Source of the DNA: DASUBN01 sp035465695
Lineage (GTDB): Bacteria > Pseudomonadota > Gammaproteobacteria > Natronospirales > REEB76
Direction of reading: 5' to 3'
Assembly: GCA_035465695.1 (NCBI GenBank)
Contig: DATIVR010000074.1
Span: 1 to 10,667 of the forward strand
DNA length: 10,667 nucleotides
The translations under genes and the position numbers were made by a program. Under the pieces are notes generated by a model. That model was given only the letters and a program-made list of their open reading frames with translations. It did no database searches and was not told where the DNA came from. Shown here in pieces: positions 1-6,279 of this stretch. Positions within the stretch are counted from its first letter, which is position 1. Each line of letters begins with the position of its first letter.

Positions 1-240
1 TTCCTGCGCCGCATACACGCGCAACGCATCGCGCTGCGCCACCACCGGTTCGTTCTCCGGCGGATTGCGGGCCAGGTTCTCCAGCCAGTCGAAGGCGCGG
101 TTGATCTCGGGTTTGGCGAAACCGGCTTCTTCCAGTTCCACGGTCAGGGTCTCGCGGTCGGCTTCGGTCTCGTTGTCGTCGTCATCCAGGTAGTTCTCGA
201 ACAGGTACATGAGAACGTCGAGTACGTGTTCCTTCATCAT
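1..240 (-). CDS. smg: Smg family protein (DUF494), N-terminal part, cut by window edge
   Basis: The reverse strand from base 240 reads MMKEHVLDVLMYLFENYLDD and stays open for 80 codons to the first base of the window, so the gene continues outside. The conserved N-terminus (VLDVLMYLFENY) followed by an acidic stretch (DDDDNETEADRE) and a predicted helix is typical of Smg/DUF494 proteins, a small, mostly gammaproteobacterial and betaproteobacterial family of unclear function usually encoded next to dprA. Two ATG codons occur in tandem (240 and 237). The first is preferred because an AGAGG-like ribosome site (complement of 251-256) lies about 10 bases upstream of it, inside the 3' end of dprA. 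The gap to dprA is only 4 bases, so it is almost certainly co-transcribed and perhaps translationally coupled with it. The family call is firm; its biochemical role is unknown. Confidence 0.9.
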   Translation of the reverse strand, partial: MMKEHVLDVLMYLFENYLDDDDNETEADRETLTVELEEAGFAKPEINRAFDWLENLARNPPENEPVVAQRDALRVYAAQE

Positions 241-244
241 GACG

Positions 245-1336
245 TCACGACCTCTTGTTCACGCGGGAATATCGGCCGCCCGGAGCGGTTTCCACGTGTC
301 CCTGAAGCTCGAGCATCAGGAGCATGGAGGAAACCACATCGGGCGTCAAACCAGTGCGCTCGACCAGCGCATCCACCGAAGTGGGGGCGAAGTCGAGGGA
401 GTTCAACAGCAGCTTGTATTCCGGGTCCTCCGGTGCCGCGGCCTCCGCGCCGGGGACGGGTGGGGGCGCAGCTTGCAGGGCTTCGATCCCCAGCAGCGGC
501 GCGAGTTCCTCCAGCACATCGGCGCCGGATTCCACCAGCTTGGCGCCGTCGCGCAACAGCCGGTGACAGCCCCGCGCCATGGGATTGTGGATGGATCCCG
601 GGATGGCGAACACCTCGCGGCCCTGCTCGCTGGCGAGCCGCGCCGTGATCAGCGAGCCGCTCTGCTTGGCCGCTTCCACCACCAGTGTCCCGACCGACAG
701 GCCGCTGATGATGCGGTTGCGGCGCGGGAAATGCATGGGCAACGGCGGCGTGCCCGGCGGGAACTCGCTGACGATGACGCCTTGCTCCAGGATCTGTTTT
801 GCCAGCTCGCGGTTGCGCGGCGGATACGGCTTGTCGAGGCCGGTGCCCCATACCGCCACGGTCTTGCCACCCTTGAGCGCGCCCTTGTGGCTCGCGGCGT
901 CGATCCCCAGTGCCATGCCGCTGGTGATGACCAGCCCGCACTTTGCCAGGTATTCGGCGAACTCCTCGGCGTTGCGCCGGCCCTCCACGCTGGGATTGCG
1001 ACTGCCCACCATGGCGAGCTGAGGCTCTGCGAGCAGCGAGGCGTCGCCGCGAACGAACAAGGCGAAGGGCGGGTCCGGTATCTGCTTAAGGAGCTGAGGA
1101 TAAGCGGGCTCTGTGACGGCCAGCAGGCGCGCGCCGGTCTTCTGCATCCAATCGAGGTCCTGCTCAGCGGCGGAACGATCCGGCGCGCGCAGGAAGGCCC
1201 GGGTCTCGGGGTGCAGATCCAGGGAGGTTGGGATGTCGGAGGTGAAGCATCCGGCGGCGCCGCCGCAGTGCTGCAGCAGGCGAAGGGCGCCGGCATTGCC
1301 GAGCCGCGGGGCGCGGATCAGCGTGAGCCAGTCCAA
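245..1336 (-). CDS. dprA: DNA-processing protein DprA (recombination mediator for transformation)
   Basis: A 363-residue protein with the full DprA layout. It has an N-terminal SAM-like helical part (about 1-75), the Rossmann-like DNA_processg_A core (about 75-285) and a C-terminal winged-helix domain (about 305-358). Core motifs visible are MVGSRNPS (109-116), SGMALGIDAASH (139-150), SEFPPGTPP (190-198) and FPRRNRIISGLS (203-214), then the EAAKQSGSLITA to AIPGSI stretch (221-249). Family knowledge: DprA binds incoming single-stranded DNA in the cytoplasm, protects it and loads RecA during natural transformation. The start is TTG at 1336-1334. The frame has an in-frame TAG about 18 codons further upstream and no ATG or GTG in between, and a weak AGGA lies 4 bases before the TTG. 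An ATG at 1340 is in another frame. It follows the LysM gene by 131 bases and is followed by smg after 4 bases. Confidence 0.95.
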   Translation of the reverse strand: MDWLTLIRAPRLGNAGALRLLQHCGGAAGCFTSDIPTSLDLHPETRAFLRAPDRSAAEQDLDWMQKTGARLLAVTEPAYPQLLKQIPDPPFALFVRGDASLLAEPQLAMVGSRNPSVEGRRNAEEFAEYLAKCGLVITSGMALGIDAASHKGALKGGKTVAVWGTGLDKPYPPRNRELAKQILEQGVIVSEFPPGTPPLPMHFPRRNRIISGLSVGTLVVEAAKQSGSLITARLASEQGREVFAIPGSIHNPMARGCHRLLRDGAKLVESGADVLEELAPLLGIEALQAAPPPVPGAEAAAPEDPEYKLLLNSLDFAPTSVDALVERTGLTPDVVSSMLLMLELQGHVETAPGGRYSRVNKRS

Positions 1337-1467
1337 TGCATCCTGTGGGTCTATCGGTTTCCCCTCAGGTGGGCCTGCTCCCTAGGTTCGAAGGGCGCCG
1401 GCTGTCACTAAACACTTCATCCTTGCGGCCGATACTCGCGCATCGACCGCAGGGGGTCAAGGCTTCC
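1337..1467. other. Gap between LysM gene and dprA
   Basis: This 131-base stretch separates two genes read in the same (minus) direction. I see no convincing promoter, no hairpin followed by a T-run, and no open frame with a plausible start. It most likely is simply an untranslated spacer inside a LysM-dprA-smg transcript. The last 18 or so codons before the dprA TTG are open in the dprA frame but contain no usual start codon. Confidence 0.5.
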
Positions 1468-2682
1468 TCAAGGATTCCTGACGTAGTCTTCCACGTGGAT
1501 CTCGTGCTTGGCTTCCATCACCAGGGCGTAGCTGGCGTTCTTGAAGACCCGGAACACCATCAGTGTGCCGGTACGTTCGGTCGGCAACCGCACGTTGCTC
1601 CACGCGAACCAGCCCGCGTGCCTATCCTTCACCTTCTCGCCCTTGCGGAAGATGCCGAGTACGGCGCCTGGATCCACGCCGTCTTTGGCGCCCCGGTTCA
1701 GCACCACCACCGCGTACTGGCCGATCTGGCCAACTCCGCCCAGCACCGACATGATCTGGCCATCGATGGTCTTGGCGGGATGGTGCGGGAAGAAGTTGAG
1801 GTTGAGCGGGTCCCCGCTGGTGGGGACGAAGTGGTCGCCCGCGATGGCTTCCTGGCCGGCGCTGGTGATCATCAGCTTGGTGATGGGGTCGCCCCAGGTC
1901 TCCACGGCGGCATCGCCGATGTAGAGGGCTTCATAGCCCAGGGTGTCGCCGCTGTCCGGATCCACGTATTTCTTGCCCTTGCGCACTATCTCGTAGCGAG
2001 TGCCGTCCGACTGTTTCAAGTTGCGGCCATACACTTCGTCGCCGCTGCCGGAGGCGGGACTCTGGTTGAAGGCGGTGACGAGGTAGCCGGTATTGTCCAG
2101 CTCGTCGTCGGTGATGATGCGCGTCTTGTTGAGATAGGGCAGCAGACCGGTCATGGGCACCGTGGTGACGGCGGCATCCAGCGGCTGGTAGCGGGGCTCA
2201 GGCGTCAGTTTCGCGACCGGCAGTCCGGTGGAGGGCTTGGTCGCGGTGGCCATGGCGGGTGCGGTGCTCACGGCGGCGGCAGTGCTGACGGTAGCCTCGC
2301 TCACGGTGCTGCCGTTGCGCTCGACGCTCAGAGTAGGCTGACCCTGCGCGTTGCGGCCAAGGATCAGCACGTCGCCGGGGAAGATGAGGTGAGGATTCTT
2401 GATGGCCGGGTTGTCGTACCAGATCTCCGGCCATTCCCAGGGATTCTTCAGATACATGCCGGCGATACCCCACAAGGTATCGCCCTTCTTCACGGTGTAG
2501 CGCTGCGGCGCGGTCGGCTGCATGGCCGGCGCGGGTGCCACGGTGGCGGCCGCGGGTGCTGCCACAGTGGCGGGGGCCGGGGCGACGACCGGGGCCGGCT
2601 TGACCGCATGATGGGCACAGCCGGCCAGCAGGCTGATGATGGCGCCGGCGGCCAGACTACGGGGGAAGGTATAATGATTCAT
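1468..2682 (-). CDS. LysM-domain envelope lipoprotein, TsaP-like (type IV pilus secretin-associated family)
   Basis: 404 residues. The N-terminus (MNHYTFPRSLAAGAIISLLAGC) is a signal peptide ending in a lipobox, LAGC, with the acylated cysteine at residue 22 and Ala at +2, which predicts an outer-membrane lipoprotein. An Ala/Pro linker (28-59) leads to one LysM peptidoglycan-binding domain (about 61-109: RYTVKKGDTLWGIA, then PGDVLIL). The C-terminal third (about 320-402: VVLNRGAKDGVDPGAVLGIF, then GTLMVFRVF and a final VEDYV) looks like the FlgT-like C-terminal domain. LysM plus a FlgT-like domain, encoded between dprA and def, matches the TsaP family. Members of that family help anchor the type IV pilus secretin to peptidoglycan. 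The assignment to TsaP is inferred from architecture and synteny. A lipobox is not something I can confirm as usual for TsaP. GGGAG sits 9 bases before the ATG, and the gene has its own promoter at 2803-2831. Confidence 0.82.
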   Translation of the reverse strand: MNHYTFPRSLAAGAIISLLAGCAHHAVKPAPVVAPAPATVAAPAAATVAPAPAMQPTAPQRYTVKKGDTLWGIAGMYLKNPWEWPEIWYDNPAIKNPHLIFPGDVLILGRNAQGQPTLSVERNGSTVSEATVSTAAAVSTAPAMATATKPSTGLPVAKLTPEPRYQPLDAAVTTVPMTGLLPYLNKTRIITDDELDNTGYLVTAFNQSPASGSGDEVYGRNLKQSDGTRYEIVRKGKKYVDPDSGDTLGYEALYIGDAAVETWGDPITKLMITSAGQEAIAGDHFVPTSGDPLNLNFFPHHPAKTIDGQIMSVLGGVGQIGQYAVVVLNRGAKDGVDPGAVLGIFRKGEKVKDRHAGWFAWSNVRLPTERTGTLMVFRVFKNASYALVMEAKHEIHVEDYVRNP

Positions 2683-2762
2683 CGATGCGGGCTCCCACGA
2701 CTCGCTGTGACGTAACCCGGCCTTGAAGGTCTCTTTGATCCCCGTCCCGAGGCCCGCTCCGG

Positions 2763-2774
2763 CCCCTACAGGGG
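2763..2774. repeat. Short inverted repeat in the LysM gene leader
   Basis: CCCCT and AGGGG are complementary arms separated by AC. The repeat lies in the predicted 5' untranslated leader of the LysM gene, about 80 bases before its start codon. It could form a small hairpin or be a weak protein-binding site. No known leader RNA element is recognised in the rest of 2683-2914. Confidence 0.3.
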
Positions 2775-2802
2775 TCGGTCGCTTGGGTGACTTTTCAACA
2801 GT

Positions 2803-2831
2803 ATCATAACTTTAGCAGTCTTTTATGCAAA
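2803..2831 (-). promoter_or_regulatory. Putative sigma-70-type promoter for the LysM-dprA-smg operon
   Basis: On the minus strand, TTTGCA (complement of 2826-2831, 4 of 6 matches to the -35 consensus) is followed after exactly 17 bases by TATGAT (complement of 2803-2808, 5 of 6 matches to the -10 consensus). It sits in an AT-rich patch within otherwise GC-rich DNA. Transcription would begin near 2796, leaving a leader of roughly 115 bases before the LysM ATG. That leader includes a short inverted repeat, CCCCT-AC-AGGGG, at 2763-2774. Prediction only. Confidence 0.55.
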
Positions 2832-2858
2832 AGTGGGTGAGGATTTAAGCCTGCCGGC

Positions 2859-2892
2859 TTGACCTATGCCGGGCCGGCCCCAACTTTAGATA
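2859..2892 (+). promoter_or_regulatory. Possible promoter region for the def operon (weak)
   Basis: TTGACC at 2859-2864 is a fair -35 element. The AT-richer tract 2882-2892 (AACTTTAGATA) is the only nearby -10-like stretch, but the best match within it (TAGATA, 2887-2892) lies 22 bases away, which is too far for a standard spacer. A perfect 10-base palindrome GGGCCGGCCC (2871-2880) lies between the two. The def ATG at 2915 has no visible purine-rich ribosome site, so the transcript leader may be very short. The location of a promoter here is inferred from the divergent gene layout more than from the sequence. Confidence 0.3.
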
Positions 2893-2914
2893 CCCCTGTT
2901 GTACGCTTACCACT

Positions 2915-3448
2915 ATGGCCATCCTGAACATCCTGCACTTCCCTGACCCGCGGCTCCGCATCAAGGCCAAGCCCATCCTGGCGGTCACCGAGGCCCATCG
3001 GGTCCTGGCGGCGGACATGCTGGAGACCATGTATGCCGCCCCCGGCATCGGCTTGGCGGCCACCCAGGTGGGGGTGGACCAGCGCCTCATCGTGGTGGAT
3101 GTCTCGGACAAGGGCGATGAACCCCAGGTCTTCATCAACCCCGAGATCCTCGCCAAGGAGGGTACCGAGGTGATGCAGGAGGGCTGCCTCTCGGTGCCGG
3201 GCGTATATGAGGATGTGGAGCGGGCCGAGAAGGTGCGGGTGCGCACCCAGGGCCTGGACGGCCAGGTCCGCGAGTTCGATGCCGACGGCCTCCTGGCCGT
3301 GTGCATACAACACGAGATCGACCACCTGAACGGCAAGTTGTTCGTCGACTACCTCTCGGACCTGAAGCGCCAGCGCATCCGCAAGCGCATCGAGAAGGAA
3401 GAGCGCGAGCGCGAGGAACGCCGTTCCCAGTCTCACACCAGCGTGTAA
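2915..3448 (+). CDS. def: Peptide deformylase
   Basis: 177 residues with all three deformylase signatures: GIGLAATQ (44-51), EGCLSVP (89-95) and QHEIDHLNG (132-140). Cys91, His133 and His137 are the metal ligands and Glu134 the catalytic base, by family knowledge. The enzyme removes the formyl group from the N-terminal Met of newly made proteins at the ribosome exit, normally with Fe2+. The C-terminus ends in a highly charged helix (about 150-171, KRQRIRKRIEKEEREREERR) as in many proteobacterial type 1 deformylases. The ATG at 2915 gives the usual MAILNILxFPDPRLR start, which supports this choice even though no clear ribosome site precedes it. It is the first gene of the plus-strand operon, with fmt starting 17 bases after its stop. 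Confidence 0.97.
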   Translation: MAILNILHFPDPRLRIKAKPILAVTEAHRVLAADMLETMYAAPGIGLAATQVGVDQRLIVVDVSDKGDEPQVFINPEILAKEGTEVMQEGCLSVPGVYEDVERAEKVRVRTQGLDGQVREFDADGLLAVCIQHEIDHLNGKLFVDYLSDLKRQRIRKRIEKEEREREERRSQSHTSV

Positions 3449-3465
3449 CGCCCGAGCGGCGTCCG

Positions 3466-4401
3466 GTGGCACATCCCCTGCGCATCGCCTTCGCCGGTAC
3501 CCCGGAGTTCTCACTCGCGGCACTGGATGCCGTCGCGTCCTCCCCGCACAAGCTCATCGGCGTGTGGACCCAGCCGGATCGCCCCGCCGGTCGCGGCCGA
3601 CAGCTCACGGCCTCGCCGGTGAAGCGACGCGCCCTGGAACTGAAGCTGCCGGTGCACCAGCCCGAGAACTTCAAGAGTGAAGAAGCCCGGCAAGCCGTGC
3701 GTGACGCCACGCCCGACGTGATGGTGGTGGTGGCCTACGGATTGATCCTGCCCAAGTCCGTGCTGGCGATCCCGCGCTACGGTTGTCTCAACATCCATGC
3801 GTCTCTGTTGCCGCGCTGGCGCGGCGCGGCGCCGATACAGCGCGCCATCCTGGCCGGCGATGCCGAGAGCGGCGTCGCCATCATGCAGATGGACAAGGGG
3901 CTCGACACCGGTGACGTGCTGCTGGAGAAGCGCACGCCCATCGGCGAAGAGGACGATGCCCAGAGCCTGCACGACCGGCTTGCGACGCTCGGCGCCCAAG
4001 CGCTCATCGAGGTGCTGGACGCGCTGCCGCAAGTGCAGCCGCGCAGGCAGGACGCAGCCGGTGTCACCTATGCCGCGAAACTGACCAAGGAAGAGGCGAG
4101 ACTCGACTGGACACGCACTGCCACCGAGTTGGCGCGTGCCGTGCGTGGCTATAACCCCTGGCCGGTGGCCTATACGGTGCACCTCGGGCAGCCACTGCGT
4201 ATCTGGCGCGCCATCCCCGTGACTGCCACCGCGGCGCAACCGCCCGGTACGGTGCTCAAGGCTGGCCGCGAGGGCATCGACGTGGCTGCGGGCGAGGGAG
4301 TGCTGCGCGTCCTGCAAATGCAGCCGGCGGGTGGCCGCGTACAGAGCGCCGCCGAGTTTGCCAACGGCCGCGACCTGGCCGGCGCACGGTTCGGCGGATG
4401 A
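3466..4401 (+). CDS. fmt: Methionyl-tRNA formyltransferase
   Basis: Starting at the GTG at 3466 the protein has 311 residues, the normal length for Fmt, and begins MAHPLRIAFAGTPEF as the family does. The open frame extends further upstream, but only inside the 3' end of def. The N-terminal formyltransferase domain (about 1-190) has TQPDRPAGRG (35-44), the catalytic region NIHASLLPRWRG (109-120; Asn109, His111) and LDTGD with Asp147 (146-150). The C-terminal OB-like domain (about 205-305) includes TYAAKLTKEEARLDW and RGYNPWPVAY. It transfers a formyl group from 10-formyl-tetrahydrofolate to Met-tRNA(fMet) in the cytoplasm, creating the substrate later processed by the deformylase encoded just upstream. 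Its TGA overlaps the rsmB ATG (ATGA at 4398-4401). The ribosome site is weak, which suggests coupling to def translation. Confidence 0.97.
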   Translation: MAHPLRIAFAGTPEFSLAALDAVASSPHKLIGVWTQPDRPAGRGRQLTASPVKRRALELKLPVHQPENFKSEEARQAVRDATPDVMVVVAYGLILPKSVLAIPRYGCLNIHASLLPRWRGAAPIQRAILAGDAESGVAIMQMDKGLDTGDVLLEKRTPIGEEDDAQSLHDRLATLGAQALIEVLDALPQVQPRRQDAAGVTYAAKLTKEEARLDWTRTATELARAVRGYNPWPVAYTVHLGQPLRIWRAIPVTATAAQPPGTVLKAGREGIDVAAGEGVLRVLQMQPAGGRVQSAAEFANGRDLAGARFGG

Positions 4402-5693
4402 GCGCGCCGCGGGTCTTGGCAGTGCGGGCTCTCATGGCGGTGGCGCGGGAGGGCCGGACCCTCACGCAGGCCGCCGACGAAGCGGCTTCGGGCAGCGCCG
4501 ATCCGCGTGATGCGGCGTTGGTGAAGGAACTCTGCTACGGCACGCTGCGCTGGCTGCCACGCCTGGAAGCCTGGCTCGCTAAGCTGGTGGAACGCCCGCT
4601 CAAGAGTGCCGACCAGGATGTGAGGTTCCTGCTGCTCCTGGGTCTCTATCAGCTCGCCTACCTGCGCGTGCCTGCGCACGCGGCGGTACAGCAGACGGTC
4701 GAGGCCTGCCGCGGCCTCGACAAGCCATGGGCATCCGGCCTGGTGAACGCGGTGCTCCGGCGTTTCCAGCGGGAGCAGACGCAGGTGGAGGCGGCCACGG
4801 CGGCGCTGGCGGAAGCCCGGTACGCCCATCCCAAGTGGTTCCTGGAGGAGCTCCGGCGCGACTGGCCGGAACACTGGGAAGCGATGCTGGATGCGGGCAA
4901 CGAACGGCCGCCTTTCACGTTGCGAGTGAACCGTCGCGTCCAGGACCGCGAGGCCTATCTCGCCAGGCTCGCCGGCGCCGGCATGGGCGCGAAAGCCTGC
5001 GTGAATTCGGCAGACGGCATCACGCTCGATGTGCCGGTGGACGTGGCAGCGCTGCCGGGTTTCCTGGAGGGTGCTGTCTCGGTGCAAGACGAGGGCGCGC
5101 AACTCGCGGCAGAGCTCCTGGACGCGCGGGGCGGCATGCGGGTGCTGGACGCCTGCGCCGCGCCCGGCGGCAAGACCTGCCACCTGCTCGAACGCTATAC
5201 GCTGCAGGTGACGGCGGTGGAACTGGAGGCGCGCCGGGCCCAGCGCATCCGCGACAACCTGAGACGGCTGAAGCTCGAAGCCCAGCTCAAGGTGGCGGAT
5301 GCGGCTGAAGTGCAGAGTTGGTGGGACGGCGAGCCTTATGAACGCATCCTGCTGGATGCGCCTTGCAGTGCCAGCGGCGTGGTTCGCCGTCATCCGGACG
5401 TGAAGCTCAGGCGTACACCCGAGGAGGTGGCCGCCGCGGTGAAGCTGCAGGCGCGGCTTCTGGAGGCGCTCTGGCCGCTGCTCGCCCCGGGCGGTAAGCT
5501 CTTGTACGTCACCTGTTCCGTGTTCCGGCGGGAGAACGCCGCGCAGATCGCGGCTTTCCTCGCCGGCCACCCGGATGCCGCCGCGCTGCCCCTGGAGACG
5601 TCCTGGGGCGTCCCCGCGGGCCCGGGCCGGCAGGTGCTCACGGGCCAAGGCGGGATGGATGGCTTCTACTATGCCTGTCTCGAGAAGCGCTGA
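4398..5693 (+). CDS. rsmB: 16S rRNA (cytosine(967)-C(5))-methyltransferase RsmB
   Basis: 431 residues, the usual length. An N-terminal NusB-like RNA-binding domain (about 3-128; KELCYGTLRW at 43-52, VNAVLRR at 116-122) is followed by the Fmu-type methyltransferase domain. Visible motifs are the AdoMet site DACAAPGGKT (251-260), motif IV DAPCS (320-324, Cys323) and motif VI VTCS (371-374, Cys373). The two cysteines are the release and catalytic residues of the RNA m5C methyltransferase family. The C-terminus GGMDGFYYACLEKR is typical. It methylates C967 of 16S rRNA before 30S assembly. ATG at 4398 overlaps the fmt stop by ATGA, so reinitiation is likely. The DUF4390 gene follows 10 bases after its stop. 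Confidence 0.97.
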   Translation: MSAPRVLAVRALMAVAREGRTLTQAADEAASGSADPRDAALVKELCYGTLRWLPRLEAWLAKLVERPLKSADQDVRFLLLLGLYQLAYLRVPAHAAVQQTVEACRGLDKPWASGLVNAVLRRFQREQTQVEAATAALAEARYAHPKWFLEELRRDWPEHWEAMLDAGNERPPFTLRVNRRVQDREAYLARLAGAGMGAKACVNSADGITLDVPVDVAALPGFLEGAVSVQDEGAQLAAELLDARGGMRVLDACAAPGGKTCHLLERYTLQVTAVELEARRAQRIRDNLRRLKLEAQLKVADAAEVQSWWDGEPYERILLDAPCSASGVVRRHPDVKLRRTPEEVAAAVKLQARLLEALWPLLAPGGKLLYVTCSVFRRENAAQIAAFLAGHPDAAALPLETSWGVPAGPGRQVLTGQGGMDGFYYACLEKR

Positions 5694-5703
5694 GGTGCAG
5701 GGC

Positions 5704-6279
5704 ATGCTGCGCCGCGGCGTATTGCCGGCGCTGCTGTGGGCCGTGCTGCTCTCGCTGCCATGGTGTGGCGCGGCCCGGGCCGACGAGCAACCGGGGTTCG
5801 TGATCCGCACCGCCTACACCGAGCTCGTCAACGGCGTCTATTACCTCGATGCCGACGTGGGACTCAACCTCTCGGACGACGCCGTGAACGCGCTGGAGAA
5901 CGGCCTGCCCATCACCGTGAAACTGCAGATCGAGATCATCAAACACCGCAGCTGGTGGTTCAACAGCACCACGGCCACCCTCACGCAGAGCTACCAGATC
6001 AGTTTCCATGCATTGACGCGCCGCTTCATCGTCACCAACCTGAACAGCGGCGAGCAGCAGAGCTATTCCACGTACCGTGAAGCTGTCACCAGCATGGGCC
6101 AGGTGAGCGACCTTCCCATCATCGACGCCAAGCTGCTGGATGCCGGGGCGCACTACAACATCCGCATGCGCGCGGTGCTGGACGTCACCAGCATGCCCGG
6201 CCCGTTGCAGCTCTTCGCGTCGATCTTCAAGGGCTGGGACCTGTCGAGCGACTGGTACCAGTGGGTGCTGGTGTCATGA
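5704..6279 (+). CDS. Secreted DUF4390 protein of unknown function
   Basis: 191 residues from the ATG at 5704, which is preceded by a strong GAGGTG ribosome site (5692-5697) overlapping the rsmB stop codon. A GTG at 5695 in the same frame is less well placed. Residues 1-26 form a signal peptide (basic MLRR, hydrophobic core, ARA cleavage site before DEQPG), so the mature part is periplasmic. There is no lipobox. The mature region has the DUF4390 pattern: GVYYLDADVGLNLSDDAVNALENGLP (44-69), a beta-rich stretch with an HRSWWF motif (81-86), and a Trp-rich end (DLSSDWYQWVL). No enzyme motif is visible. The stop overlaps the ntrY start (ATGA at 6276-6279). Family members commonly sit between rsmB and an ntrY-like kinase, so a role in sensing by that kinase is a reasonable guess, not shown. 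Confidence 0.88.
   Translation: MLRRGVLPALLWAVLLSLPWCGAARADEQPGFVIRTAYTELVNGVYYLDADVGLNLSDDAVNALENGLPITVKLQIEIIKHRSWWFNSTTATLTQSYQISFHALTRRFIVTNLNSGEQQSYSTYREAVTSMGQVSDLPIIDAKLLDAGAHYNIRMRAVLDVTSMPGPLQLFASIFKGWDLSSDWYQWVLVS

Noticed and set aside
209..1411. 400-codon open frame on the plus strand opposite dprA
   Set aside because: DprA motifs on the minus strand are unambiguous; the plus-strand product has no recognisable motif.
1336..2715. 459-codon open frame on the plus strand opposite the LysM gene
   Set aside because: Low-complexity Gly/His/Val-rich translation with no family resemblance, while the opposite strand has a signal peptide, LysM domain and promoter.
2871..2880. Perfect palindrome GGGCCGGCCC near def
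   Set aside because: Short all-GC palindromes are common by chance in DNA this GC-rich; nothing else supports a function.
3301..3465. Longer version of fmt starting inside def
   Set aside because: The extra residues overlap the conserved end of def and are unlike any Fmt N-terminus; GTG 3466 gives the normal length and start.
5575..5703. Longer version of the DUF4390 protein starting inside rsmB
   Set aside because: It would bury the signal peptide behind 43 Arg/Pro-rich residues; ATG 5704 has a strong ribosome site and begins the signal peptide.
5763..5769. Cys21 of the DUF4390 protein as a lipidation site
   Set aside because: The preceding residues (LPW) do not fit a lipobox, and a good ARA signal peptidase I site follows at residues 24-26.
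4170..5810. 546-codon open frame on the minus strand opposite rsmB
   Set aside because: It is antisense to a certain rsmB gene. Its translation is Arg/His/Ala-rich with no recognisable domain; such frames are expected in GC-rich coding DNA.
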